This document shows, one piece after another, positions 1 to 12,255 of a DNA stretch of 64,000 nucleotides (the first letter of the stretch is position 1; the number at the start of each line of letters is the position of its first letter). A program made the translations under genes and the position numbers. Under the pieces are notes generated by a model. That model worked only from the letters and a program-made list of their open reading frames with translations, ran no database searches and was not told the origin of the DNA. The stretch covers positions 13,230,183 through 13,294,182 of the forward strand of contig NC_133117.1 of assembly GCF_022965805.1 (NCBI RefSeq). The letters are read 5' to 3'. This DNA comes from Primulina eburnea. Lineage: Eukaryota > Streptophyta > Magnoliopsida > Lamiales > Gesneriaceae.

Positions 1-2111
1 ACTGTATCAGAGGTACGCAGTTTTCTTGGTTTGGCGGGTTATTATCGTCGCATTATTTCAGATTTTTCCAAGATTGCCCTGCCATTAACCAATCTGACGA
101 GGAAGACTGTGAAGTTCGAGTGGCCCAATGATTGCCAGAGTGGAATTCAAGAGTTGAAGGATAAGTTGACGACAGCTCCTGTTCTTGCATTGCCCCGTGG
201 TTCCGAGGATTTTGTTGTTTTTACCGATGCGTCGAAGAAAGGTCTTGGTGCAGTGCTGATGCAACGGGGAAAGGTAATCGCCTATGCTTCTCGCCAGTTG
301 AAGGATTATGAGAAGAATTATCCTACACACGATTTGGAGCTGGCAGCTGTGGTTTTCGCCCTGAAGATTTGGAGACATTATTTGTATGGCTAAAAGTGTG
401 AAATTTTCACAGACCACAAGAGTTTGAAGTATTTGTTCTCTCAGAAAGAGCTCAATATGCGACAGAGGAGGTGGTTAGAGCTTGTCAAGGATTATGATGT
501 GACAATCAGTTACCACCCAGGGAAAGCTAATGTTGTAGCGGATGCTTTGAGCCATAAGTCGAGTTCTTCCTTGAGTTCGATGATTCAGCAGCCGTTGTTG
601 TTAGACTTGCAGAGAGAGGAGATAGCTTTGGTAGTTCCGGGGACCATTGCTCGCTTTTCAGCATTGGTTATTCGAGCTACATTGACGGACATGATCCGTA
701 GAGAGCAGGTCAATGATTTGCAGTTGACAGAGATGAGAGCTAGAGCAGAGGAGAGAGGTAATTCAGAGTTTGGATTGAATGGAGATGGTTTGGTGACTTT
801 CAGAGGCCGTATTTGTGTTCCTGTTGGTGATGATATTCGGCGAGACATTTTTACTGAGGCTCATACCGCGCCATATTCGATACATCCAGGCAGCACCAAG
901 ATGTATCAGGATCTTCGTAGACTCTACTGGTGGCCAGGTATGAAGAAAGATATCGCCATGTTTATTTCTCAGTGCCTAACTTGTCAGCAGGTGAAGATCG
1001 AGCACCAAAGACCTGCTGGGACATTGTTGTCATTGCCGATTCCTCAGTGGAAATGAGAGCATATTACGATGGACTTCGTGATTGGTCTTCCTTGGACGCA
1101 GAAAGGTTTTAATTCCATTTGGGTTATTGTTGATCGGTTGACCAAGTAAGCGCACTTTCTTCCAGTCAAGACGACGTACTCCATGAACCAGTATGCCGAG
1201 GAGTACATAGCAGACATTGTTAGACTTCATGGTGTTCCTGTGTCGATCGTGTCTGATCGTGACCGTAGATTTACTTCAGAGTTTTGGAAGATTTTGCACA
1301 GAGCTATGGGTTCACGGTTAGCATTTAGTACAGCTTATCACCCCCAGAGCGACGGTCAATCAGAGAGAGTTATTCAGATTCTAGAGGATATGCTCAGAGC
1401 TTGTACTATCGACTATCCTGGTAGCTGGGATTCCAAATTGCCTCTTGTTGAGTTCACTTACAACAATAGCTACCAAGCGACGATTGGCATGGCACCGTAT
1501 GAAGCACTGTATGGCAGGAAGTGTAGATATCCCTTGTATTGGGATGAGATTGGCGAGAGGAAGAGGTTGGGTCCAGAGTTGGTCCAACAAACAGCTGATG
1601 TTGTCGCTGTTGTTCGAGAGAGGATGAAGACAGCGCAGTCGAGACAGAAGAGCTATGCAGATGTGTGTCGCAGACCGTTGCAGTTTGAGGTTGGCGACCA
1701 TGTGTTTTTTAAGATAGCACCTCTTAAGGGTGTGATGCGGTTTGGCAAGAAGGGAAAGTTGAGTCCGAGATTTATTGGCCCATTTGAGATCTTGGACAGA
1801 GTCGGTGATCGAGCTTACAAGTTAGCCCTACCGCCAAATCTTGACAGAGTTCACAATGTTTTTCATGTGTCTATGCTCAGGAAGTGTATTGCGAATCCTT
1901 CTCATGTTCTTCGCCACGAGCCATTGGATTTGACGCCGAATTTGACCTATCAAGAGATTCCAGTCCAGATTCTGGATCGCAAAGTCAGAGTATTGAGGAA
2001 CAAAGAGATCGGCATCGTTAAAGTCCTTTGGAAGAACATTTGATCAAAGAGGCCACGTGGGAACCGGAGGATGAGCTGAGAGAGAAGTATCCTGAGTTGT
2101 TCGTGCAGTGA
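1..2111 (+). pseudogene. Element A: Ty3/gypsy pol, 3' part (RT end, RNase H, integrase, chromodomain-like tail)
   Basis: The reading frame is already open at base 1 and starts inside the end of reverse transcriptase ([11 protein letters not shown]). RNase H follows ([37 protein letters not shown]). Next come the integrase zinc finger (HPGSTKMY ... CLTCQQ) and a catalytic core in which the D of VSDRD and the E of GQSER are 35 residues apart, as in DD35E integrases. A GPF/Y module (SPRFIGPFEILDRVG) and a short chromodomain-like tail (KEATWEPE) end the protein at TGA 2109-2111. It is broken by TAA 391-393 (Glu expected), TGA 1054-1056 (Trp expected), TAA 1147-1149 (Ser expected) and a one-base loss near 2036. 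The sequence resembles the Tekay/Del chromovirus group; that lineage is inferred from motif similarity. Gag, protease and the 5' LTR lie outside the window. Confidence 0.93.
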
Positions 2112-2138
2112 CGTCAATTTCGAGGACGAAATTCCCTT

Positions 2139-2151
2139 AAGGAGGGGAGAT
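2139..2151 (+). other. Element A polypurine tract
   Basis: An A/G run (AAGGAGGGGAGAT) lies directly before the LTR start TGTAATAG, at the site where plus-strand DNA synthesis is primed. It follows the CGAGGACGAAAT signature seen before the polypurine tract in all gypsy elements of this window. Confidence 0.85.
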
Positions 2152-3744
2152 TGTAATAGCCTAGCCCGGTGTACGGTACGGTTTAAGTTTCGTATGTTTA
2201 TTGGGATATTTGAGTTAGATATTAGAGTTGTGTTTATGGGTTATAGTATGGTTGGTTATTATTGTTTTGAGGCATTGTTGACGTTCATTGTTGGTAGTTG
2301 TTTTGTATCAGCGTTTCGGTTCGATTTTAGATGCATAAGATTTTGTCTTGGCCGTGACCAGACCGCACCCGCGCTCAGTGTTAGGACCGCACCCGCGGTC
2401 TTGTGCTTCAGAATTTGATGTTTTTCACGTAGCTTCACCGCACCCGCGGTGATGGCACCGCACCCGCGGTAAGTTAAGGACCGCACCCGCGGTCGTCAAT
2501 TCCAGATTTTTGGTTGTGATGCCGTGAGCTTAGCGCACCCGCGGTAGAGGTTAGAGCGCACCCGCGGTCGCGCACAGTGAAGTCGTGTTTCGAGATTTTA
2601 AGTGATATAATTGGATGATTTGGTTCACTTTACTCATTTCTTTTCCCCCTCTTCTCGATTTTGCTCTCAAGGGTGACCTAGGGTTCCATTTTCTTTCAAT
2701 TTCTTTCTTTGATCCAAGCTCTTAGTTGGTGATATGAGTTGAGATTGAAGTTCTTCTTGGTGCTAGGAAGCTAAGGTAAGCTTTTGGTATGGTTATTTCT
2801 TGGTTTTGGAGTGAGAGATGATATGGGTTTGTTAGATGTGTTGGTTTTATGGATTAATTGGCATAGGTTTTTGATTATTAGGTTATTGATGGTGTTATTT
2901 ATGGTTTATTGTTGTAGGATTTCAACCAAGAGTTTAGATTGGAGGTTTCAAGTGGTTGTAAGTGGAATTTCATCCTTTGTGCTCACATGATAATATATGT
3001 ATGGTGTTTCAATGGTTTTAAAGTGCTATTCCCTTCATTTGATTCATGGTTATGTATTGATTCACTTGTTATATATATTGGAGGCATTTTATGTCTCAAT
3101 TGTGAAAAGGGAATACAAGAGAATAGAGTTTGCAAAGTGTTTGTTTAAATGCCAAAGAGAGAGTTCAAATGTTTTTATGGATTGATAGATACATAGTCAG
3201 AGATTGCATGCAATTAGTTGATCAACGACCATAGGCTTATATCCCTCAGAGTTGTCGATTTATATCGATGGGATATAGGTACAGAGACAGAGATACTATA
3301 TAGATATCAATCCAATACAGAGAAAAGAGATATACCATCTTATTGTTATGCTATGCTTTATTATCCACATTTCAGAGTTGATGGTATTTACGTTTTTAAA
3401 GCTATGATTTTCAGAGTATGCTATGTCTATTGCTATGTAAGAGTTCCACTTGCTGAGTTTATACTCATTTCAGTTTATTGATGTGATGCAGATCAGAGTG
3501 ACGGGCCAGGACCTTGACTGTGGGCCGGAGTCATATGCATATAGAGAAGGAGGAAGATGATATTTTGTTGGTATTTTTGGACATGATCATAGGAATGATA
3601 TTTTGTATTTTTGTTATATCATTTGAATGATCATGTAATTACTTTTGATTGAAATTTTTTTATGGAAATGTATTTGAATCCTTCCTCCCTTGAAAGAAAA
3701 TTTTAAATTCCGCTGTATTTTATTAATTTGGGTCGAGGTGTCAC
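2152..3744 (+). repeat. Element A 3' LTR
   Basis: The LTR begins TGTAATAGCC right after the polypurine tract and ends GTGTCACA, so it has the TG...CA form and is about 1.59 kb long. It holds a GC-rich palindrome cluster near its start, then a TATA-like GATATAATT near 2603 and a pyrimidine-rich stretch with CTAGGGTTCC near 2680, typical of a plant 5' leader. The end could lie 2 bp further (CACA). No second LTR is available to confirm it. Confidence 0.85.
2361..2573 (+). repeat. GC palindrome cluster in A LTR (ACCGCACCCGCGGT)
   Basis: About seven copies of a 13-16 bp near-palindrome (GACCGCACCCGCGGTC and variants CACC..GGTG and GCGC..CGGT) lie within 210 bp of otherwise AT-rich LTR, about 30 bp upstream of a TATA-like sequence. 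Outer bases change in pairs between copies (GAC/GTC, CAC/GTG), which keeps the palindrome. Confidence 0.85.
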
Positions 3745-4095
3745 ACATAATCACAAAAATACGAACACATAAATCGCAGCAATCCCAAAACAGAAGGCTA
3801 ACTTCGAGCATAAACCGTAATTACTGAATTTACCTCCGAGTTAAAATTCTCAAAACCTACAACATAAATTCGATATATACTTCAATATAAAACAATAAAT
3901 CGACGAAACAAATTTAAATCGGAGCGGTAAAAAATTCAAAATTGGACAACCTACTTAAATGAAACAAGGATGCTATTTGAGCCCAATTTTTACCAAGATC
4001 GGAGGTTGTGACACGCCGGAATCTCTTCTGAGTAACTATTAACGACCTGAAAACAAACAAAAAAATAACCAAGCAAATCAAACCAACAACTCACC
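3745..4095. other. Unassigned flank between A and B
   Basis: AT-rich DNA with no long ORF. It ends with TCACC (4091-4095), the target-site copy of element B, so its original continuation is at 38094. GTGACACGCCGG near 4008 faintly recalls an LTR end. I cannot assign it to any element. Confidence 0.6.
4091..4095 (+). repeat. Target-site duplication of element B (left), TCACC
   Basis: TCACC directly precedes TGTAATGCC of the B 5' LTR and recurs at 38089-38093 directly after the B 3' LTR. Confidence 0.9.
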
Positions 4096-4221
4096 TGTAA
4101 TGCCCGAGATTTTGATTATTGTAATCCCGAATGATTCGTGGATAAATTGATGTGATTATAGACGGAACGAATTAGACCGGGAAAGACGAGAAAATATATG
4201 AAATGTGCGAGGAACATTAGC

Positions 4222-4411
4222 CCTCGTGCATATGCGCGGTACTGATGCATGTATATGCGCGAAGTGGGCAGAGGACCTCGTGCATATGCTCGAGCTGTGC
4301 AAGCCGAGTCCAGAGAGCCTCGCGCATATGCGCGAGCTGCTAGGAAGACACGCGTCGAGGCATACTGTCTCGCGCATATGCGCCGAGGATGGTCGCGCAT
4401 ATGCGCGAGAC
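4222..4411 (+). repeat. CGCATATGCG palindrome cluster in B 5' LTR
   Basis: Six copies of a CTCGCGCATATGCGCGAG-like palindrome, some mutated (GTGCATATGC, TGTATATGCGCG), lie within 190 bp and stop about 45 bp before the TATA region. The 3' LTR has about two more copies. Confidence 0.9.
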
Positions 4412-4454
4412 GTGTTGCATGTAGGATGAGCCATTTGCCTTAATGCATGTTACG

Positions 4455-4456
4455 TG

Positions 4457-4495
<39 letters not shown>

Positions 4496-4496
4496 G
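4455..4496 (+). promoter_or_regulatory. (TA)n tract, probable TATA region of B 5' LTR
   Basis: An uninterrupted TATATA run lies between the GC cluster and the CTCTTCAGAAAC segment. The matching tract in the 3' LTR is at 36637-36672, and elements G and H also have TATA sequence just past their clusters. The promoter role is inferred from position. Confidence 0.6.
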
Positions 4497-5216
4497 TACA
4501 TTATAACTCTTCAGAAACAAAAGAAACGAGAAGAAATCGAGGAAAGGGAAGAGAAAGTTTGCTAAAGCATAGACTTGCGATTTTTATAAAATCCGTCTGT
4601 CTGATTTTGAATCTGACTTCGGTACTGTGTTCCTATTGACGCAGGCTTCAACTGGACGTAAGTTTTGCTACGTTCTGATATGATTTGAAATTATGGTATT
4701 TTCAGAATCTGATATGATTCATATATGATGTTCTTATTATGTTAAACATCGTATAATCGAAATCGGACTGAAGAACAAATATGGAATTGTTATGAATTTC
4801 GGAGTTGATTGGATATCATAATTGAGTTGTTATTGATTATGAGATGTTGGAATTGATATCTGATTGATATGATATGGCTGGGTATATTGAGATTATGCCA
4901 TTATGCTGTTGAAACGGAATTTGATTGGATTCTGATTATATCCCGTAGTAATTTGAACGGGTATTGATATTATACTCCTTGATATTGTCATTGCCAGATT
5001 GATATTGACAGGCTTTGAGTTCGAGACTTCGACAAAGTCAGAGTAACATACCGAAAAGCATAAATTAATGTTGAGTTGGGATTTCACAACTCGAGTGAGG
5101 TTTGACTCGAGTTTCCCTAAATTACAAACCTTAGTTTATTGCAGTGATATTTTCAATTAATGATATTGATGTGTGTGGTCTATTGATTCATATACAATGT
5201 ATGTATTGAGTCATAG

Positions 5217-5312
5217 ACTAATTCGTCTAGCTATCGGCTGATTCGCCTAGTCACTGGCTGATTCGCCTAGTCATTGGCTGATTCGTCAATTCTGTGGCCG
5301 ATTCGCCCAGAC
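5217..5312 (+). repeat. 20-bp tandem block in B LTR
   Basis: About five imperfect copies of a roughly 20-bp unit (GGCTGATTCGCCTAGTCA). The same block is in the 3' LTR at about 37388-37492. Function unknown. Confidence 0.75.
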
Positions 5313-5580
5313 AATGTATATATGAATTATTTCGATGCCGTTTAGGAATGATTCATTCCTATCGACTGAGATTCGATATATTTGTCAATATCCAGACACC
5401 GGGGTCCCTAGATTAGGAATGAGTCGAGTCTAAGTCTGAGTGTGATTCATTGCTTGATATTAATTTATGTTTCTGATTTGATACATATTATGAATATCTG
5501 TTATATGCTTTTATAATGTACGTATGATTGCATGTATACATTGTTTATACTGGGATGTATTTCTCACCGGAGCTATCCGG

Positions 5581-5615
5581 CTGTTGTCTTGTTTTCTATG
5601 TGTGCATGACAACAG
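5581..5615 (+). other. Conserved LTR hairpin (B 5' LTR)
   Basis: CTGTTGTC (5581-5588) can pair with GACAACAG (5608-5615). It lies between CACCGGAGCTATCCGG and GTGGGGCAGGATC. The same structure occurs in the LTRs of G and H, with a compensatory pair change in H. Confidence 0.65.
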
Positions 5616-5905
5616 GTGGGGCAGGATCAGGATCAAGAAGATGACGAGAGATTCAAGATTAGCGTGGAGATCCGGACTTAGAGTAGAGTGATTTTCAGTA
5701 CTTGACATAGCGACTGAACTTTAATTAAGTTAAATAAATTTTGTGCTAGATTTGTACTATTACACTAACACGTGTATCAGATTTATTATTTTACGTTTGC
5801 GCACTTGTATATTAAAAAAAATTTTATGTCCCACTATTACTTAGTTGTTAACTTTGATCTTAATAACAATTAAGTGTTGAATTAGGTTCGGGTCCCAACA
5901 GCAGG

Positions 5906-5917
5906 TGGTATCAGAGC
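5906..5917 (+). other. Element B primer-binding site
   Basis: TGGTATCAGAGC, the standard complement of the plant initiator-Met tRNA 3' end, lies 5 bp after the LTR. Confidence 0.88.
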
Positions 5918-6156
5918 GATAGATCCTTTAGATTGAGATAGAAGCTAGTGAGCGGGGTAGTGAGGTTTTCTTTCCTGCTTTTTATTGCTGGCATGTCTTA
6001 CTGCTTTAATACATGTTACTTGCTTATCTGATTTGGTATACTAATATGTTTTATTGAGAATGGATCAGCACCGAGTCTAGATCAACAGTAAGATGATCAG
6101 AGGAGGACTGAAATCGGTTGTTGTATTTGGGTTACTAATCCATTTGATTATCAAAT

Positions 6157-7230
6157 ATGCCTCCGAGAAGAATACCAGAACAGGGTAGTACTTCGAATCC
6201 TCCCATGGATGTTGCAGCCACTCCTATAGAAAAATTATTGAAAAGATTTCAGTCATTCAAACCGCCAACCCTGAAAGGAACAGATACTTCGGTTGACTCT
6301 GAGAGTTGGTTGGATGACATAGAAATTTTGTTTGATTCGTTGGAGTATACAGATGAACGACGAGTTCGGCTGATAGGACACCAGTTGCAGGACGTTGCAA
6401 AGAACTGGTGGATTACGACAAAAAGAGCATTAGAGCATCGAGGTACGACTATAACTTGGAATGTATTTAGAACTGAATTTTATCAGAGATTTTTCCCAGT
6501 GTCGTACAGGAAAGACAAAGGGGCCGAATTTTCCAATCTGAGACAGGGTCAATTGAATATTGAAGAGTATGTGACCAAGTTCTCTACCTTGTTGAGATTT
6601 GCCCAACATGTTGCTGAGAGCGAGGAAGCTACTGCTGATCAGTTCATCAACGGTTTGAACCCCGATATATTTAAATTGGTGAACACAGGGCGACCGAATA
6701 ACTTACTGACGCCCTGAACAGAGCCAAAGGAGCAGAAGCCAGTCTGATGAGATAGAAAGGATTTTTGTTTGTTCCTCCACCACCGAGACAACAACAACCA
6801 CCTCCCAAATTTTAGGGTGGCAGCGCAGTGGTGGAAAGAAGGATTTCTTGAAAGCTAGAGGAAAACAGTTTAAGAAGTCTAGCAGCAGTTCTTCTAGCTC
6901 TTGTGGTTCCAAACAGATTTATACCGGAGCTTACTGCAGAACTTGCGGAGGGAGACATCCCACAGAGCAATGCCAAGGAGTGCTTGGTAATTGCCACATC
7001 TGCAGACAACAGGGACATTTTGACAGAGTATGTCCACAGAGAGGTTCCCAAAGATCCCGGGAAGCCGAATCATCGGGATCAGCAGCACAGACTGATAGAC
7101 GATCAGCTGCTGTTCATTCATTTCAGCCAGCACCATCTCAGTCACAGCAGAGGCCAGGAGGAAGCCAGATAGTTAGCCAACCTCCGAGACAGCAGGCCCG
7201 AGTATTTGCTTTGACGGAGGAGCAAGCTCA
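6157..7230 (+). pseudogene. Element B gag (capsid and zinc knuckle), frameshifted
   Basis: ATG at 6157 opens MPPRRIPEQGS. A plant gypsy capsid domain follows (SWLDDIEILFDSLEYTDERR, WWITTKRA, FYQRFFP, FSNLRQGQLNIEEY) and runs to a false stop at 6717. A base is missing near 6705, because the next frame continues ALNRAKGAEA. A second shift and stops fall between 6745 and 6850. The frame from 6848 is serine-rich and has two cysteine clusters, including the CCHC knuckle CHICRQQGHFDRVC. A glutamine/proline-rich linker leads into protease with no intron-like insertion, unlike element D. The gag of element G is the closest relative in the window. Confidence 0.9.
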
Positions 7231-10200
7231 GGAAGCACCAGATGACGTCGTTGCAGGTAACTGTTCATTATGTGGTTACCCTGATTATGTATTAATTGAT
7301 ACTGGTGCTTCTCATACGTTTATTTCTGAGAGATTTGCATTGAGTCATGCATTGCCTGTTGAGTCATTATCATTTGTAGTGTATGTCTTTTCTCCTTTGG
7401 GGACAGGTTTGATATCGGTGAATTCTGTGAAGAATTGTATGCTACAGTATGACGGGCATGAGATTGAGTTAGATTGTATCATACTTGGGCTATCTAATTT
7501 TACTGTAGTATCGGTATCGATATGTTGACCAAGTGTAGAGCTACTGTCGATTGTTTCTACAAGATAGTGAGATTCAGACCTGAAATGGCTGATGAGTGGA
7601 AATTTTATGGTAAGGGTTCTCGAGCTAGAATTTCTTTGATATCTGCTATGAAAATGACTCGATTGTTACAGAAAAGAGCGGAGAGATTCCTTGTTTATTC
7701 AGTTGATGTACTGAAATCGAGTCCATCATTGGCCGATTTGACAGTAGTATGTGAGTTCGCTGATGTCTTCCAAGATGAGATTCCTGGTTTACCTCCGATT
7801 TGAGAGATAGACTTCAGCATTGAGTTGATGCCAGGTACAGTTCCGATTTCGAGGGCTCCGTACAGAATGGCACCGATTGAGTTGAAAGAACAGTTGGATG
7901 ATTTACTGGACAAGGGGTGTATCAGACCGAGCGTATCTCCTTGGGGTGCTCCAGTACTGTTTGTGAGAAAGAAAGACGGTTCGATGAGACTCTGTATCTA
8001 TTACCGGCAACTGAACAAGGCAACAGTAAAGAACAAATACCCTTTGCCTCGTATTGATGATTTATTTGATCAGTTGCAGGGTTCTTCTGTATATTCCAAG
8101 ATCGATTTGAGTTCTGGATATCATCAGCTGAGAGTCAAGGACTCTGATATCTCTAAGACAACATTCAGAACCAGGTATGGACATTATGAGTTTATTGTCA
8201 TGCCGTTTGGTTTAACGAATGCTCCAGCTGTATTTATGGGCCTGATGAACCGTATCTTCCAGAAATATCTCGATGATTTTGTGATTATATTCATTGATGA
8301 TATTTTGATTTATTCGAAAAATGTGACTGAGCGTGCCGAACACTTGAGAACTTTGTTGAGAATCTTGAGAGATGAAAAATTGTATGCGAAACTGTCGAAA
8401 TGTGAATTTTGGTTGAGACAGGTGGTATTTCTAGGCCATATTATATCCTGAGACGGTATTTCAGTTGATCCTAGTAAGGTTGAAGACGTGATCAGTTGGC
8501 CAAGACCGACATCAGTACCCGAGATTCGCAGTTTTATGGGTTTAGCAGGATATTACCGACGATTTATTAAAGATTTCTCGAGTATTGCGAAACCGATTAC
8601 GCAGTTACTCAGAAGAATTCACCCTTTGTTTGGTCAGAAGACTGTGAGTCCAGTTTTCTGGAATTGAAGAAGAGACTGACCAGTGCTCCGATACTGACTA
8701 TTCCCTCAGTTACTGGTGATTTTTTTGTTTATTGTGACGCTTCTCACAGGGGATCGGGGTGCGTATTGATGCAGCGAGGCCATGTTATCGCTTATGCTTC
8801 ACGATAGTTGAAGCCACACAAGACTCGCTACCAAATTCATGATCTTGAATTGGCTGCCATCGTCTTTGCATTACAGATATGGCGACACTAACTATACGGT
8901 GAAAAGTTTGATATTTATTCTGATCTTAAAAGTCTTAAATATCTATTTTCACAATCAGAATTGAATATGAGATAGTGGAGATGGCTTGATTTACTTAAAG
9001 ATATTGATTGTGAGATCAAATACTATCCTGGAAAGTCCAATGCAGCAACAGATGCATTGAGTTGCAAGGTATGTTCTTTGTCTTTAACGATTATTGGTGT
9101 GTCAAATTTGATAGAAGATTGTTGTTTGTCTGGATTGGTATTTGAGATAAATCATAGACCGTTAAGATTATATGTTGTTCAAGCTGAACCAGAGCTGATT
9201 GTGAAATTAAAGAAGCTCAGAAAGTTGATCAGAATGTACAGAATTCGATATCGATGGTCAGAGCAGGGCATCGATCAGAGTATCAGGTATGTGACATTGT
9301 ACTGTATGTGAATAATCGTCTTGTTGTGCCGAATGTTTCCGATTTGAAACAACAGATATTATCAGAAGCACACAGCAGTCGATTTAGTATTCATCTTGGT
9401 GGCAGGAAAATGTATAATGATTTGAAAAGACGGTTTTGGTGGAAACAGATGAAAGCTGATATTGCGGAATTTGTAGCGAAATGTCTGAATTGCCAACAGG
9501 TGAAAGCTGAGAGAAAGAATCCAGGAGGATTTTACAAAGCTTATCGATTCCTGAATGGAAATGGGATCACATTTCCATGGACTTTGTGACAAAGCTACCG
9601 AGATCCTCCCGAGGTTGTGATGCGATTTGGGTCATAATTGACAGATTGACCAAATCCGCATGTTTTATTCCATATAAGATGACGTACCGACATGACCAGA
9701 TGGCAGAGATTTATGTCAGAGAGGTGGTCAGATTGCACGAAGTGCCGAAGTCGATTATTTCAGACCGTGATCCTCGGTTTACTTCACACTTCTGGCATAG
9801 TTTACAGCAAGCTCTAGGTACGAAGTTACATCTGAGTACCTCAAATCATCCACAGACTGACGGACAGTCAGAAAGAACGATTCAGACAATGGAAGATATG
9901 CTTAGAGCTGCAGTGCTTGATTTTAGCACTAATTGGCAGGATGCATTACCACTTTGTGATTTCTCGTACAACAATAGCTATCAGACTAGTATTGAGATGG
10001 CACCATTCGAGGCGTTGTACGAAAAGAAGTGTCGATCCCCTCTGTATTGGGATGATATCTCTGAAGTTCCTGAGATTGGACCTGACATGATCAGAGATAT
10101 GACTGAGAAAGTGAAGCTGATTCAGAAGAGAATGAAGGAAGCTCAGGACAAACAGGCCAAATATGCCAATGTTCGACGACGACCGTTGGTATTTGAGATA

Positions 10201-10617
10201 GGAGACCGAGTATTTTTGAATATTTCACCTTTCAGAGGAGTTGTCAGATTTGGCAAGAAAGGGAAACTGTCTCCACGTTACATTGGGCCATATTAGATTC
10301 TCGAGAAAATAGGAGATCGTGCATATCGACTCGCTCTACCGTCTTCATTATCTGGGATACATGATGTCTTTCATGTATCATTATTACGGAAATACATGCC
10401 AGATGCTTAACATATTATCCAACCAGACGAGGCCGAATTGGATGAGACATTGAGCTATTTTGAAAAGCCGATTCAGATTCTAGATCGGAAGGAAAAACAA
10501 CTCAGAACAAAGACTATCTCGCTGATTAAAGTTCAGTGGAGTCGCCATGGCATTGAAGAAGCTACCTGGGAAACTGAATCAGACATGAGACAACGATTCC
10601 CATAGTTATTTCACTAA
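7231..10617 (+). pseudogene. Element B protease-RT-RNase H-integrase, multiply broken
   Basis: Protease keeps its active site (VLIDTGASHTFIS, near 7290). A shift near 7500 and a stop at 7801 separate it from reverse transcriptase, whose core is intact over 7825-8451 with FIDDILIYS at 8290. A TGA at 8449-8451 follows. RNase H (8640-9060) is badly decayed, with several stops and a shift. Integrase has a zinc finger (HLGGRKMY ... CLNCQQ) and a clean catalytic block 9577-10296 (MDFVTKLP, ISDRDPRF, GQSER). A stop at 10294-10296 interrupts the GPY module. The chromodomain-like tail (IEEATWETESDM) ends near 10617. The last bases before element C are the gypsy signature TTTCGAGGACGAAAT. Confidence 0.92.
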
Positions 10618-10690
10618 TGTGAGTTTTCTATTTAGTTTCTTTTGTACACCTTCATATTGATATGATTTGACTGCCTGTGATTTCGAGGAC

Positions 10691-10695
10691 GAAAT
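10691..10695 (+). repeat. Target-site duplication of element C (left), GAAAT
   Basis: GAAAT lies in element B directly before TGTTAGAG of element C and recurs at 36200-36204 after CCCTTTCA. Removing C and one copy restores CGAGGACGAAATCGTATC followed by the B polypurine tract. Confidence 0.93.
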
Positions 10696-11486
10696 TGTTA
10701 GAGTGGGTGCCCGTCGAGCCAAGTGTTGGCCGAGTGTTCACAATGAAACTCTATGTATAAACTATCTTTATTTTAATAATAGTTGAAATTATCATTTTGG
10801 CACTTCTTTATCTGTATACCCATACTAGTTGCATAGATAAAGTCTTTGAATATACAAATAGTAGAAAGAATATGAGGTACTCATATGATGAGTATCATGA
10901 AACTAATATTTTGAATACTGTATATTCTAAACAGTTCCTAGTCGATTCAGCCGCCGCTAAGAAGGATATAGGCCGCTCGAGTTAGAGACTAGTATCTGCG
11001 ATGTGAGTACCATGTTTCATTGGTAAGGGACATTGTAATGTCCGAGCAAGCAGATAGGTGCTCCTAGTATAATGCACTGAACAACCCTCCATAAAGGACT
11101 TTCCAAGTGGTTCTCACTTATCGAGTGGAGAAGTCCTAGTTTATGGTTGTACACCATTAGTCCTTATGACCCGAGACAACATCGAGACTCTCTGTGCTAG
11201 AATTACACTTTGACTTGTTTACCGACTCTCATGGGGTCACCAGGTGGCAAGGTTGGGTGTTCTGTCAAAACATATAGGAGTAGATGTATTGTAGTCGGGG
11301 ATTCACCGCTTACCTTCGGGTATGGATATCCTATGTGTTCTCATGTATATGTAGGTTGAAATCTCTGATCAGATTATGGTGGTAATTATGAAAGGGGTTT
11401 CATAGATTACACCATCGATGCAACTACAACATGACACATAGTATCGATTCATTGACAACTCTCGATAAACCAATGGGTGTCGAATC
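10696..11486 (+). repeat. Element C 5' LTR, first part
   Basis: TGTTAGAGTGGGTGCCCG... matches the start of the 3' LTR at 34118. It breaks off after GTCGAATC, where element D begins, and resumes at 21749 with GGTCGGGATATATGAG. Confidence 0.92.
11482..11486 (+). repeat. Target-site duplication of element D (left), GAATC
   Basis: GAATC precedes TGTAACGTACC and recurs at 21744-21748 after CTCTACA. The uninterrupted LTR copies at 23515 and 25286 read GTCGAATCGGTCGGG with a single GAATC, which confirms the empty site. Confidence 0.95.
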
Positions 11487-12136
11487 TGTAACGTACCGTA
11501 CTTTTACTACTTGAAAAATTTGCGGAAAAATTAAAAATTTTATTAAATAAAAACATCCATACGGTCGTCACCCAACATGCATAAAAATATTTTTAAAATA
11601 ATCCATCACCAATTAAAAAGTTGCTAAAAGAACGCTGCCTCAAAACATCTCACATTCAAATCATAAAAATTCAGAGTATTTAAAACTGTGCTTAAAAACA
11701 TAAACTTGCGGTCCTCGGGTTTAGCCTGCCGCTCAGCCCAAGCCTGCTTCTTGGTCGCCACCTCCTGTCTCCTGTTCATCGTACTCACCTGTATCGATCA
11801 AGTCTAGTGAGTCTAAAGACTCAACACGTATAAACTGGAAATAACGAGTACTACATAATAAAATCGCATGCATCTTTAATATAGGACATACATAACTTTA
11901 AATTGAACTTGCATAAACTTCAACTTGAAATAAACTTGAACTTGAACATACATACTACGACGTGCCATGATCATAAACTTTTCTTAAACATGCTATCATA
12001 CTTCACATACTTGGCTGCATAATTTTACGTAGAGGATGTTTCAAAGCAAGTGACCCTTAACATGATAAACGCCTGATCAGACACACCACAGTACTGGGCT
12101 GACAGGGACGTATCCACTGCCGCATACATAAGATCC

Positions 12137-12255
12137 CTGTTCATAATTTAACAGGCCAGTTGATCCACGTTCATAATTTAACGCTTCACAACCACGATCT
12201 AACCCGTTCATAATTTAACGGGCGGATTGGTCCCCGTTCATGATTTAACGCTTTC
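12137..12255. repeat. GTTCATAATTTAAC repeat block in D LTR
   Basis: Four spaced copies of GTTCATAATTTAAC (the last has GTTCATGATTTAAC) lie within 120 bp, some flanked by short inverted bases (AACCCGTTC...AACGGGC). The block is repeated in the other LTR at about 19624-19741. Confidence 0.8.

Larger units (their letters stand above)
4096..5900 (+). repeat. Element B 5' LTR
   Basis: TGTAATGCCCGAG...GGGTCCCAACA, 1805 bp. In order it has a GC palindrome cluster, a (TA)n TATA region, a 20-bp tandem repeat block, a CTGTTGTC/GACAACAG hairpin and the LTR end followed by a Met-type PBS. It aligns throughout with the 3' LTR at 36226. Confidence 0.93.

Noticed and set aside
2361..2573. Regularly spaced short palindromes resembling a CRISPR array
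   Set aside because: Spacing is irregular, there are no unique spacers of fixed size and no cas-like genes. The context is a plant LTR.
4116..4443. Several overlapping ORFs rich in RAYAR/HMR/ICAR repeats on both strands (also at 36246-36619 and 49208-49768)
   Set aside because: They are translations of the CGCATATGCG palindrome cluster in all frames. No codon structure, and they fall in LTR DNA.
5906..5917. TGGTATCAGAGC stretches (also 18959, 53139) as tRNA gene fragments
   Set aside because: They sit directly after LTR ends and lack any tRNA cloverleaf. They are primer-binding sites.
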